64,000 nt of DNA, taken from contig NZ_CP156660.1 of the NCBI RefSeq assembly GCF_039851975.1, forward strand, positions 3,291,035 to 3,355,034, in the 5' to 3' direction. Below are positions 42,114-51,609 of this stretch, piece after piece. Below the pieces are notes generated by a model that made no database searches, was not told the origin of the DNA, and was given only the letters and a program-made list of their open reading frames with translations. The position numbers and the translations under genes are program-made. Position 1 is the first letter of the stretch; every line of letters starts with the position of its first letter. This stretch comes from Desulfoscipio sp. XC116 (GTDB lineage Bacteria; Bacillota; Desulfotomaculia; Desulfotomaculales; Desulfallaceae).

Positions 42114-45100
42114 TTACGGTAAATACTTTATAAAAGTATCAAGCAACTCTCCGTTCCGGCTGTGGTCGTTATGATCAAATTGCAGTTCAAGAACCGGCTT
42201 TTCTATTTCATCTTCATTACCTCTATTAAGTATTCTTAAAGCAGTAGCGGTATTTTCATACATTGAGCTAATAATAATCGTTCCGTCTGCCTTGTCTTTT
42301 GCAAAAAACAACTTGCTCATGCGGTATCGTCCGGTTCCCCCGGCATAAAGCCCCAGCTTATTATCAGCCTTTTCCAAAAGCCTCTTAATACTCTCTTCAA
42401 ATGGGCTGTGCTTACCCAGCACCGATGAGAGCTCGAATAAAAATTTCTCTAATCTTTCTAAAATATCCGGAGAATCCTTTCCTTTTTTATTTTCACGCAG
42501 CTTGTCAAACCATAGAAATAATAAATTCTCAAACAGCGGCTGATAGATAATTTTATGATTTTTTTCAAGAGCTTCAAGCTGAAAGCCGTTTAAAAAGTCA
42601 TTGAATAAAACAGAAAACTCGCCTAAAACACATATCCTCTTTTTATTGCTTTTTCCCCCTGTTCTTTCCGATATCTCCCTGGCTACGCTTATTAGGGCGC
42701 TTTCACTTACACTATTTTCCCTAATCATTTTCAGGATAGCCTCAAGATAATGGTCCCTGTCTTCCTTGTCCGCGGCCATGATAAGATCACCGGCAGCCAA
42801 TAAAAGAGCAGCTTCATAGCCATATGCCTTATCATCCGGCATGTCCTCAATAAAGGGGGCTAATATTCCCATGTTATACCCCTGCTTCTTAAGTTCATTT
42901 TCTATAACTTTGAAGTATTGGCCCGGTACTTCGCTGCCTTCACAGGTTGGTATAAATATCGAATAATTTTCTTCATCCCGCTTTTTTACATTGAACAAAA
43001 CATCGCCTGCCAGAGCTATCATGGACAAGTACTCCTTCGCTACCGACAGCTTTTTGCCTAAATCCATTGATTCCTTGCCGGTTGGTTCCATTCCTTTGGC
43101 CGCTATTCCCTTTTTGCTTAAAAACGCACTAAAAACAGTACTGTATGGATAAAGGCAGGGAAGTAAAAGCTTTGGTGGCAGGTTCTCTCCTTCTTGCTTG
43201 CCGCAGGGTTTGCCTTTTACGTTTTTCCCGGTATCCTTTTTGCTCTTGCAATAGTTTTCCACGCTATTTACAAAGGCTTCGACTCTTGTCATAACCCCTA
43301 TCGAAGAATAATGCTCGTCTGTCTCTATATGAAGATAAGGCTTGTTTATTGCTTCTTCCTTAAAATACCGGCTAATGACAGTATCCGGCCCACACCCATG
43401 ATTCGTTATATAAATGGGGAATAATTGCGGATTCTTTGCCGCGATCTTTATACCGGAAAGAATATGCTGGCCGAAGGGCCAATACATATTAGGATAATCC
43501 TCTGCAATATCAAGATTATGGGCTGGGATATGTGACAGGCTGATAACCTTATATCCCATTTTTTTCAGCTTTTCCGGGATCTGCATATTTAGCCTGGGGT
43601 CAGCAATATTGTACGCGCGGCTTATTATTATAAAAACTTTTTCCTCGGATGTCAGTTTGGCAATAAGCTCGCTTCCCAGATTCTCAAGCTCTTTTTCAAA
43701 CTCCAAAAATCGCTTCATACCCGACATGACAGCCAACATCATTTGAGACCTTGACTTCTTGAGTATTTTCCCCATACTTACAAGCTCTTCCACCAGATAA
43801 TCCTTGCCGAAACGAAAAGATAAGCCGGGCGATATTAACACGATGCCCCTGTCTTCAAGCCCCATTACTCTATTTACAAGCTTTGCCGCCGTCTGCATAT
43901 ATACGCAGGCATAGTCCTTGCGCGCTTTCGAGCAGGAATGCTTCATGGTATGGAGGCTTGGCAGGAATATATAATCCACGCCCTGATTCAAGAGCTGCGC
44001 CACGTGTCCGTTTATCAGCTTTATTGGAAAACAGGTTTCATCAAGGCTGTATTTCCGGCTAAGCGCTACGATCTCATCATCGGTAGACCTTGAAAGCAGC
44101 ACGTTAAGACCAAGGTTTTTGAAAATTTCATTAAACATGGGGAAAAGCTTATTGATGAAAAGCACCCTCGGTATGCCTACGGTTTTTTTATTCGGATCGC
44201 GTTCTTCCGTATAGCCTTTTAAAAAAGCTTTTTGACTAAGTTCTTCAATATCATAATCCTCGGACACCGCTTTCTTTTCTTGACTTTGCCGTGATTTTTC
44301 TTTTGCCAACAGCGCGCTTCCCAATGCTCCTGTGACGCTGAAAAACATTGGAACCCTCACTTCTTTTTTGAGCATTGCCCTAAAGGCGTTAACTATGGCT
44401 TGGTTATAAGCGATCCCCCCTTGAAGCAGTATTTTATCGCCTATTTTTCTGTTTCCAACTACCCGGTTAAGATAATTGCCAACTATGGAAAATGCGAGCC
44501 CCGCGGCTATATCCTTAATTTTCTCGCCCTTGGCCAGCGCTTTTGCAATATTTCCTTCGATAAACACGGTACACCTGTCCCCAAGATCAAGAGGATTTCG
44601 GCTTTTTAAAGCAATGCCTTCAAAATCCTGAAGTGTTATGCCGAGCTTTTTTATTTGTTCTTCAATAAAAGCACCGGTACCGGCGGCACAGATTTTGTTC
44701 ATTTCAAAATCCGTAACCATACCGTCTTTAATACTGATGTATTTTGAGTCCTGCCCCCCGATTTCAAAGACAGTATCCACTGTGCTGTCTGCCTGAACGG
44801 CTCCGCGTGCCTGCGCCGTTATCTCGTCAACCACAAGGGAGGCGTCAAGCTTTTGTCCAATAAGCACTCTTCCCGAGCCGGTGACGCCGGTGCTTTTTAT
44901 CAAAAAGCCCTCACCAAGAGATTTTTTAAGCTCCGCCATACCTTTTTCCACAGCTTCCAGCGGTTTTCCGGCCGTTCTCAGGTAGGAATTGAATAGTACG
45001 TTGTTCTGAGCGTCGATCACTACAAAATTCGTACTGGTGGAACCAATGTCTATGCCCAGATAACCTTCCCCCACCCCAATAGAATTGCAGATATGCTTGT

Positions 45101-45992
45101 TCAGGCTGTCCCCGCTTCCGAATCCGTCAAGAGTAGTTCCCATTGCCGTGCTTTCTTCTTCATCCACATTTTTAAAGCCCTCCCTGACATAACCAAGCTC
45201 CACCGCATCTTTCTCTTTTTTTGCGCAAAGAGCCGCACCAGTTGCCGCAAAATATTGAAAGCGTTCCGGACGAATCACGTCCTCGTCCAAAAGTCCGAAT
45301 ATATCCTTTATCGCTCCAACCACATTTTCCGAACACATTACACCTCCGATGAGCAGCACAGGCTTATGCAGCGGGTGTTTTTGCACCACGTTTGCTTTAT
45401 AATTCCGTATCAGGGCATAGACAAGCCCCTGCAAAATATCTTCGATAGCAACGCCTAGCTGCTGGTGATGAATCATATCGGTTTTTGAAAAAACACTGCA
45501 CCGTCCTGCTATACCGGGAATTGCTTTTGCCTTTTTTGCCATTTTGTCAAACCGTTCAAAATCAATCCCCAAGCGCTGAATCTGTTCCTCAATAAAGGCA
45601 CCGGTACCGGCGGCGCAGCTGCCATTCATGGCAAATACTAGATTTGCCCTTTCCTCCCTGGAAAAACCCGTTATATATTTAGCTTTTTGAGCGCCGATTT
45701 CCATTATGGAGCGTGCTGCGGACCCTTCATTTTCCACAGCCTCTATGATAGAAGTCGTCTCATTAATATAGAAAGCTGACAGTGCTTTATATCCCGCAGC
45801 CAGATCCCCGGTGATACCGATAAAAACTCTGCTGTTTCCTAACATTTTTTCTATCTCAGTAAAAGACGACATGACAGCTTTTTCAATATTGCCTTTATGA
45901 AACGTACACCGGCTTTTTAAAACACCCCCCTCTTTGTTCAAAATCACATATTTCATTGTAGAACAACCAAGGTCAAGACCTACCGAATACAT
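42114..45992 (-). CDS. fused 2-hydroxyacyl-CoA dehydratase activator / DUF2229 reductase-like protein, 1292 aa
   Basis: Two BadF/HgdC-type ATPase domains in one chain: domain 1 at 1-275 (LDLGCSTMK start, Cys126 in SCAAGTGAF, Cys165 in GRCSVF) and domain 2 at ~309-565 (IDIGSTSTNF, Cys434 in ICAAGTGAF, Cys473 in GDRCTVF). These cysteines should hold one [4Fe-4S] cluster per activator. The rest (~600-1292) is a DUF2229 plus HgdB-like part with many cysteines (FPIKL, HSCSKAR, NHGCGPD). Proteins of this kind drive electrons to low potential with ATP for a difficult reduction. The ATG at 45992 follows GGAGG. First gene of a six-gene operon with two cupins and an ABC importer. Confidence 0.88.
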   Translation of the reverse strand: MYSVGLDLGCSTMKYVILNKEGGVLKSRCTFHKGNIEKAVMSSFTEIEKMLGNSRVFIGITGDLAAGYKALSAFYINETTSIIEAVENEGSAARSIMEIGAQKAKYITGFSREERANLVFAMNGSCAAGTGAFIEEQIQRLGIDFERFDKMAKKAKAIPGIAGRCSVFSKTDMIHHQQLGVAIEDILQGLVYALIRNYKANVVQKHPLHKPVLLIGGVMCSENVVGAIKDIFGLLDEDVIRPERFQYFAATGAALCAKKEKDAVELGYVREGFKNVDEEESTAMGTTLDGFGSGDSLNKHICNSIGVGEGYLGIDIGSTSTNFVVIDAQNNVLFNSYLRTAGKPLEAVEKGMAELKKSLGEGFLIKSTGVTGSGRVLIGQKLDASLVVDEITAQARGAVQADSTVDTVFEIGGQDSKYISIKDGMVTDFEMNKICAAGTGAFIEEQIKKLGITLQDFEGIALKSRNPLDLGDRCTVFIEGNIAKALAKGEKIKDIAAGLAFSIVGNYLNRVVGNRKIGDKILLQGGIAYNQAIVNAFRAMLKKEVRVPMFFSVTGALGSALLAKEKSRQSQEKKAVSEDYDIEELSQKAFLKGYTEERDPNKKTVGIPRVLFINKLFPMFNEIFKNLGLNVLLSRSTDDEIVALSRKYSLDETCFPIKLINGHVAQLLNQGVDYIFLPSLHTMKHSCSKARKDYACVYMQTAAKLVNRVMGLEDRGIVLISPGLSFRFGKDYLVEELVSMGKILKKSRSQMMLAVMSGMKRFLEFEKELENLGSELIAKLTSEEKVFIIISRAYNIADPRLNMQIPEKLKKMGYKVISLSHIPAHNLDIAEDYPNMYWPFGQHILSGIKIAAKNPQLFPIYITNHGCGPDTVISRYFKEEAINKPYLHIETDEHYSSIGVMTRVEAFVNSVENYCKSKKDTGKNVKGKPCGKQEGENLPPKLLLPCLYPYSTVFSAFLSKKGIAAKGMEPTGKESMDLGKKLSVAKEYLSMIALAGDVLFNVKKRDEENYSIFIPTCEGSEVPGQYFKVIENELKKQGYNMGILAPFIEDMPDDKAYGYEAALLLAAGDLIMAADKEDRDHYLEAILKMIRENSVSESALISVAREISERTGGKSNKKRICVLGEFSVLFNDFLNGFQLEALEKNHKIIYQPLFENLLFLWFDKLRENKKGKDSPDILERLEKFLFELSSVLGKHSPFEESIKRLLEKADNKLGLYAGGTGRYRMSKLFFAKDKADGTIIISSMYENTATALRILNRGNEDEIEKPVLELQFDHNDHSRNGELLDTFIKYLP

Positions 45993-46690
45993 AAAAACCT
46001 CCAAAGTTTTATTCATTGTGTTGATATTGATTATCATTATCACCTATAATATAGTTGCCTGCATTATTTTTCTGTATCTCATAAAACACTTTTGAAACTT
46101 TTTAAAGGGAAAAGGTGACATGCTAAATATTTTAAAAAAAACACCGCTATTTAAAGGTAAAAATACCGACGAAATCAAAAAAATATTAGCCGGTACAAAT
46201 TATACCGTGGAAAGATATAAAAAAGGCGAACAGATCTTTAGAATTGATCAGTCCGCCAATCGCATTGGAATTCTTTTAAAAGGACATGTTGTTGTAGAAA
46301 AGTACAATGGACCCCAATGTCAAGACACAATTTTTCAAATTCAAAGCGACACTGAGTAAGTATTAACAGCAAGGCCTTCATGGTCGAATGTTTCGATACG
46401 TTAGAAAGCCGCATTAAGGTAAACACATGCTAGCTAGCCTAATATTTGACAGTAGTCATAAAATGTGGCGGTCTCCAGAGGGAGGGTACGTTATCCCTAT
46501 TCACAAAACCTAGCCGCCGCTTGCGGTCGGAGCGAAGCGGAGAGCCTTGACTCCATGTGCTAGACTTAAACAACCCGACCGAAGGCAAATATTTTTTTGG
46601 CGTATATCCGTCGGTCGGGTTATCTATTAAGCGGCACATGGAGTCAAGACCGGCGGCCTCTTTGTTTACATCCACTTTCAAATATCTTGG

Positions 46691-47557
46691 TTATGCAGAT
46701 TGCTGCGATAAGTTGTTAGTAGCATAATAAGCGCTTGCTGGAGTCCTCTTGCCAATAGATGTATGTGGACGCTCGAAATTGTAATAACGCATAAAAGCAG
46801 CAATTCCTTGTCGGAGAGTACGGGGGGTTTCATAATTCTTCAGGTAAATATCTTCCCATTTAATGGTTCTCCAAAAGCGCTCTGTAATAGCGTTATCCAG
46901 GGCCCTACCTTTACCGTCCATACTGATTTTGATGCTATGTTCTTTGAGTGTATTTATATAGACAGGGCTGGTAAATTGACTGCCCTGATCAGAATTTAAT
47001 ATGATAGGAGTTCCGTGTATTTCGATGGCTCTGTTTACAGCTTTAATGACAAATTCCTTATTCATCGTATCGGAGAGCTCATATCCAACAATCATCCTGG
47101 AGTACCAGTCAATTATAGCCACCAGGTACATCCAGCGGCCTTGCATGGCACAATACGTAATATCAATTCCCCAGACATGGTTGGGGTGGGCTGCTTTGAC
47201 ATTCCGAAGCAGGTATGGGTAAACATACTGAGCTCTGTTACGTTTGCTGAGGTTGGGGCCGGGGTAAATCACCCGTATTCCCATTTCCCGCATATATTTT
47301 TGAATGCGTTTGCGGTTGACCTTGTAATCTACATCATCCATGTTATTTATGTCGTCAACAATCCGCCTGGAGCCTTTAAATGGATGCTGCGTGTGGATCT
47401 TGTCAATCAGATGTTTAATCTCCACTTCGTGTTTAGACACCTTTTGGGCAGTCCAGTATAAACCCGTTCGATTCAAGGATAATAGCTCGGCCTGAACTTT
47501 TATGGTTAAATGTGAATTTGTGATATCCCAATTCACCATAGCTTTGCGTTCATTCAC
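46691..47557 (-). CDS. IS3-family transposase OrfB (DDE integrase), 288 aa
   Basis: HTH_21 region near residues 45-100, then an rve integrase core. The catalytic triad is visible as Asp in HVWGIDITY (~130), Asp in LNSDQGSQFTS (~195) and Glu in NAITERFWRTIKWE (~230). The end has FERPHTSIGKRTPASAY. The GTG start overlaps orfA by 8 bp. Relative to orfA it lies in the +1 frame, and an A9 run is just upstream in the overlap zone. Confidence 0.92.
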   Translation of the reverse strand: MNERKAMVNWDITNSHLTIKVQAELLSLNRTGLYWTAQKVSKHEVEIKHLIDKIHTQHPFKGSRRIVDDINNMDDVDYKVNRKRIQKYMREMGIRVIYPGPNLSKRNRAQYVYPYLLRNVKAAHPNHVWGIDITYCAMQGRWMYLVAIIDWYSRMIVGYELSDTMNKEFVIKAVNRAIEIHGTPIILNSDQGSQFTSPVYINTLKEHSIKISMDGKGRALDNAITERFWRTIKWEDIYLKNYETPRTLRQGIAAFMRYYNFERPHTSIGKRTPASAYYATNNLSQQSA

Positions 47558-47858
47558 GGGGTAAGATGCCGCTAGATTTTTTTTTAAGCCAATCCAACTG
47601 TGTTGTTAGACGGCCGACTTGCGCGTATAAGTTCTCGATGGTTTCTTCTTGTTTGCGCTTTTCTTGGGCAGCGGCTTTAGCATTCTTAGAGGTGGCGAAT
47701 ACCTTGTCGGCGCCTTCTAAGAGCTCCTTCTTCCAGCGGTGAACCACACTCACATGTACTCCGTATTCCGAGGCAATTTCGCCTATGTGGCGTTCTTCTT
47801 TTAAGGCTTCTAGAACTATCTGCAGTTTTTGCTCCGGTAACCATTGTTTTTTTTGCAT
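47550..47858 (-). CDS. IS3-family transposase OrfA, 102 aa
   Basis: HTH_8/helix-turn-helix protein (QKLQIVLEALKEERHIGEIA then SEYGVHVSVVHRWKKELLEG) followed by a coiled coil (EETIENLYAQVGRLTTQLDW) that serves dimerisation. The ATG at 47858 follows AAAGGAG. The longer frame to 47876 runs through that site. It ends in LKKKSSGILPRE. Confidence 0.9.
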   Translation of the reverse strand: MQKKQWLPEQKLQIVLEALKEERHIGEIASEYGVHVSVVHRWKKELLEGADKVFATSKNAKAAAQEKRKQEETIENLYAQVGRLTTQLDWLKKKSSGILPRE

Positions 47859-48541
47859 GGGATATGCTCCTTTCACTTAGTTATTTTACTTCGAGATTGG
47901 TGTCGCTTATCCCTCGCAAAATCGTGTCGCATTTCCTGGGTCCATTATAAAGAACCTGGCTTGTGGAAAAGTTACGCCTGTTTTCTTAAAGTATCCGGGG
48001 CAAATTTTTGGCGAGGCGGCAGTTTTTTCCCGTGCGGATACATATCCCTGCAACGTGATTAGTTTATGTGACAGCGAAGTGCTTTTATTTTCAAAAAAGA
48101 CAATGCTTAACATGATTTCCCGGGACACGACAATACTTTCTAATTTTCTTTTACTTTACGCCGACAAAATACTTGAACTTAACATAAGAACAGAACTTCT
48201 ATCCTATAATTCTATCAGCCAGAAAATCTCCTTCTCACTAATTTATGAATTAAATAAATATTATCGGGGAACGACTGTTATACTGCCTTTTTCAAAGAAA
48301 TTCTGGGCTGAAAGCCTGGACGTATCAAGGCCCTCGCTTTATAGAGTGCTACGCGACATGGAACGTGCAGGCCTTATCCGTCTTTCAGGCAAAAGCATTA
48401 CCATATTAAACAAAAATAAACTCAGCCATATATTATCTGAGTAAATTTATTTGAGTGCGGTCTTATCCTTTGTATTTCTTGGTCTTTTAACATTACGCGG
48501 GAACTCGGAATGAAAAATATGTAAACCTTTATAATCTTCCA

Positions 48542-48578
<37 letters not shown>

Positions 48579-48604
48579 AGACGCCGTTTACCGGGGCATT
48601 TCAG

Positions 48605-49765
48605 CTAAACTACTAAGCCATTCGTAGAAATACCCATGAAAGTATGATAACGATTTATTTCAGACTTGGTCATTTTACCATGAATAACATTAATCATTTC
48701 TTCATAAATCAATTTGCTGGACTGATTCAAGTCAAACAAACCCTCTGTTACATATGAGATATCCAGGTCTATACAGTCTTCCAGCCTATGTGCTGTTTCT
48801 TCATTAGAAGTTATCTTTATGACAGGCACGAAAGGAAAACCATGTGGGTCCCCAATGCCCGTGGTAAGCAACACCAAATGACAACCAGCAGCAGCCAGCG
48901 CGGTTAAGGCCTCAGGCTCCCTTCCGGGGAAATCCATTAGGTTCAATCCCTTTTCGGTGACGCGTTCCCCATAACGATGCACTTTCTTTATTTTTTGGTT
49001 GCCACACTTGGAGACAAACCCCAAGGCCCTTTCTTCAATTGTTGTCAAACCAATATTGTAATTTATTAAAGCTTTTTGATCCTTTATGTAATTATCGTCA
49101 CTTTTATTAATTCTATCTTTTGTTTGCACGATCAGTTTCCGTACTTCCTCGCAGACATCGTCAGTTTCTCCTCTTTTTGAAATTAAGTTCTCAGCATAAA
49201 TAAACTCAGATACTTCTCCAAAAACTATCGTGCCTCCCCGTTCAACAACTTTATCTGATACTATCCCTATTGAAGGATTTGTTATAAGGCCTGAAGTAGA
49301 GTCTGAAGCACCACATTTCAGACCAATCACCAAGTCGGAAATTGATGTCTCCACACGCTTTATCCCGGAAGCGTCTCTAATCATTTTTTGTCCTAAAAAT
49401 ACGCCCTGAGATATGCTTAAGGTCAGCCCCCCCTCAGCCCAAATACTGATTAGGCCAATAGGCTTACCGGATTGCCTGGCATGGTATACAATATTATCGA
49501 CATCAATATTTTCACAGCCTAAACTGACGAAAATCACACCGTATAAATTCGGATTGTATGCCAGTGATATCAAAGTCCTTGCAACAATTTTCAAGTCTTC
49601 ATTCAATTGGCAGCAACCCTGATTATGAGTAAATGCCACAGCCCCGTTCAAACTGTTAGCTATCCTCACAGCAAGCTCATTGGCACATACTGAACAAGAG
49701 ATAATTCCTAAATAATTTCTTATACCTACAGAATTATCCGGCCGTTTAAATCCATAAAAACTCAT
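48605..49765 (-). CDS. UxaA-family dehydratase/lyase large subunit, 386 aa
   Basis: Altronate/galactarate dehydratase C-terminal family (UxaA/GarD/SuyB superfamily) without an N-terminal SAF domain. Motifs: VGIRNYLGIISCSVCANE at the start, NQGCCQ near 50, GLKCGASDSTSG near 150 and DFPGREPEALTALAAAG near 278. Family members are iron-dependent dehydratases or, in the SuyB branch, sulfolactate sulfo-lyases. It is a paralogue of the gene at 59111-60283 at the other end of the cluster. Only one SAF gene (60389-60673) is present, so it could be shared. The ATG follows GGAGGTAGCGATT. Substrate unknown. Confidence 0.82.
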   Translation of the reverse strand: MSFYGFKRPDNSVGIRNYLGIISCSVCANELAVRIANSLNGAVAFTHNQGCCQLNEDLKIVARTLISLAYNPNLYGVIFVSLGCENIDVDNIVYHARQSGKPIGLISIWAEGGLTLSISQGVFLGQKMIRDASGIKRVETSISDLVIGLKCGASDSTSGLITNPSIGIVSDKVVERGGTIVFGEVSEFIYAENLISKRGETDDVCEEVRKLIVQTKDRINKSDDNYIKDQKALINYNIGLTTIEERALGFVSKCGNQKIKKVHRYGERVTEKGLNLMDFPGREPEALTALAAAGCHLVLLTTGIGDPHGFPFVPVIKITSNEETAHRLEDCIDLDISYVTEGLFDLNQSSKLIYEEMINVIHGKMTKSEINRYHTFMGISTNGLVV

Positions 49766-50352
49766 AATCGCTACCTCCGTTTGTGCAAATCCCTTAAATT
49801 AAAAACCAATCCTATATTTTATTAAATTAGAATATAGAGATCCACTTTGATAACAATAGGGCAAGCGCAATATTGTAACATACCTAACCATCTCACTGCT
49901 TCTATCCCTGCAGATTCTATTAAGTCCCGTGATGTTTCTAATGTATAGTAACCATTAGTAGTGTATCACTTCGTATGAATATTTTAAATAGGTATTTGAC
50001 TGGTCAATTTAGAATCACGACCGGTGCGCAGTGGCTATCTAATCTTCATCACATACTTGAGGCAGCAAATTTAGCTACAGCCGATTTGAGGTTATAAGTT
50101 TATTAACCAGGACGCAACCTTAAATAATTTATCAAAAAAACGCCATCATTAAATATTAACTGTGTTAGCTAATATTCAATGATGGTATAAGAAAGCAGGG
50201 GGAGAATATGGGTATGCCCCGCGTAATAACCTCCGCGCCCATCATATGTATGGCTGACGATTCAAATCATCACCGGGCTCCGGGACAAAGATATGCCGTC
50301 TACCAATCTTCAACAGTTCAGCAATATCCTCCAACCGGATTACATGGCTTCT
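49766..50352. other. intergenic region with hairpin and possible transposase remnant
   Basis: No intact gene. A hairpin (CCATCATT...AATGATGG, inner ATATTA/TAATAT, 50143-50185) is present. Between ~50208 and 50352 a broken frame reads M-P-S-T-N-L-Q-Q-F-S-N-I-L-Q-P-D-Y, which resembles the start of an IS4-type transposase. Weak evidence. Confidence 0.3.
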
Positions 50353-51378
50353 TTAAGCAGTTTTCTCACCGGCGGCGGCATCAATTTTGCATTTATTCTG
50401 CTGCGAATAGCATATAAAACTGTATATGACAGTCAGGGCCAGTATACCGGCAGCAATATATTCAGCTTCGTAAACGCCTTTTGGAATAATTGTCATCAGC
50501 ACAAACGAAACAACTGCAATAGCGGTTGCCGGAGGGTCAACGTGAGTGTCGCCGTAACAATAAAATGTTCTTGCAAAAAAATCACCTGCAAAAGCAGCCA
50601 CAACCGCCGCCGCAAATCCCCACCAGATACTCCCGCCACTGGCGACTACCGCATATGAAGCACATATGGTTATGTGATGGGTTACAGGTATCTCTGCTCC
50701 GAAGAACATCATAATCAGTGATACCGCGGATATACAAAATCCCACAAACGCAGCGACCGGAGCAGTTTCAGGATTTTGCAGCATCAAATACGTTAGGTAA
50801 ACTGAAACACCACCGGCAGTGATTCCAATTATAGTTTTTTCACATGTAGCAGACATATACGGCAGCCATAGGTTTTGGCACCGCATACAATACCGTCCAC
50901 CGATTTTCTTAATATCTTCCGACTCCCTACCGAATATCTCTCCGAATCCCGAGGTTCCGAACGCAACTTTTGCTACAATTGCCAGGATAAATACAGTTAA
51001 TGCCACTGTATCTAGTTTAATCGGCAATAAAGCAATACCTGTATTTAACCCATAGCCCATCATGCCGAAAATGCCGCCTATAACCAACACGCTTGGCTTT
51101 TTTAACCCCGATAATGATTTCAAGATGTCTTTTCCCGATTCAATATATCCCATTTTTCTCGCGAAAGCTGCAGCTGCTACACCGCCTGCGAAGGATATAT
51201 GCGGGCCGAAATAGGTGCCGAAAGCAACATTCCCCAGAAAATTAAAACTCGCGCCTGAAACAGCCATCGTTATACCTATCAATCCCGCAATGCCAGTGAA
51301 GACGAAGGCCCCAAGAGCTCCCAAAGTCGCGCCAAAAGCGCCACCACAAAAAGCAATTATTAAAGTTAAAAAATCCAT
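50353..51378 (-). CDS. multi-pass membrane protein, 341 aa
   Basis: About nine to ten hydrophobic Gly/Ala-rich segments (opening LIIAFCGGAFGATLGALGAF, later GTYFGPHISFAGGVAAAAFA), a Cys pair (RYCMRCQNLW) in a polar loop, and a conserved-looking GDTHVDPPA loop near 280. I do not know the family by name. Placed between the Etf/hydroxylase genes and a UxaA homologue, it is the best candidate for a substrate transporter of this cluster (inference). Confidence 0.65.
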   Translation of the reverse strand: MDFLTLIIAFCGGAFGATLGALGAFVFTGIAGLIGITMAVSGASFNFLGNVAFGTYFGPHISFAGGVAAAAFARKMGYIESGKDILKSLSGLKKPSVLVIGGIFGMMGYGLNTGIALLPIKLDTVALTVFILAIVAKVAFGTSGFGEIFGRESEDIKKIGGRYCMRCQNLWLPYMSATCEKTIIGITAGGVSVYLTYLMLQNPETAPVAAFVGFCISAVSLIMMFFGAEIPVTHHITICASYAVVASGGSIWWGFAAAVVAAFAGDFFARTFYCYGDTHVDPPATAIAVVSFVLMTIIPKGVYEAEYIAAGILALTVIYSFICYSQQNKCKIDAAAGEKTA

Positions 51379-51609
51379 TATATTTCCTCCTCGTGGAAAA
51401 TTAACTTAGCCAAAATTTGAGAATCCCAAACCTCATAATACAGAGGGTTGGGAGCTTCTCAAAAAAGTGTATGGTAGACTTTGCCTAGTTTTACTGTCAG
51501 GTCGTAAAGGAGTGGTGTTTTTTCATTAATTACCTTTACCGCAGTCTTTCAAACAACTATTCATATGTGGTTTTTGCCTTAATAAACAATGCCATTGCTA
51601 AGCTATTTT

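Larger units (their letters stand above)
46306..47946 (-). mobile_element. IS3-family insertion sequence, ~1.64 kb
   Basis: Left end AATGGACCCCAATG and right end (complement) AATGGACCCAGGAAATG are inverted. Both ends repeat GACAC blocks (AAGACAC and AGCGACAC at left; GCGACACG and AGCGACAC at right). It carries orfA and orfB on the minus strand. About 380 bp beyond orfB is non-coding and holds a large hairpin (CTTGACTCCATGTG at 46546-46559 with its complement at 46635-46648, inner AACCCGACCGA/TCGGTCGGGTT). No clear target duplication. Ends are placed by symmetry and by the restored reading frame of the host gene. Confidence 0.8.
46120..48444 (+). pseudogene. Crp/Fnr family regulator gene split by an IS3 element
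   Basis: The 5' part (46120-46305) encodes the start of a Crp/Fnr barrel (LKKTPLFKGK, RIGILLKGHVVVEKY). The 3' part (47947-48444) encodes the rest: VTPVFLKYPGQIFGEAAVFS, then the long helix and the winged helix with ESLDVSRPSLYRVL. Joining at GTAC/ATAAAG restores one frame of ~225 codons. The gene points away from the activator/cupin/ABC operon (gap of ~127 bp) and was probably its regulator. The 3' part could still be translated from the GTG at 48055, but would lack ligand sensing. Confidence 0.85.

Noticed and set aside
46439-46681. 80-aa frame in the non-coding part of the IS3 element
   Set aside because: It translates across the large hairpin (46546-46648). No ribosome-binding site or known domain.
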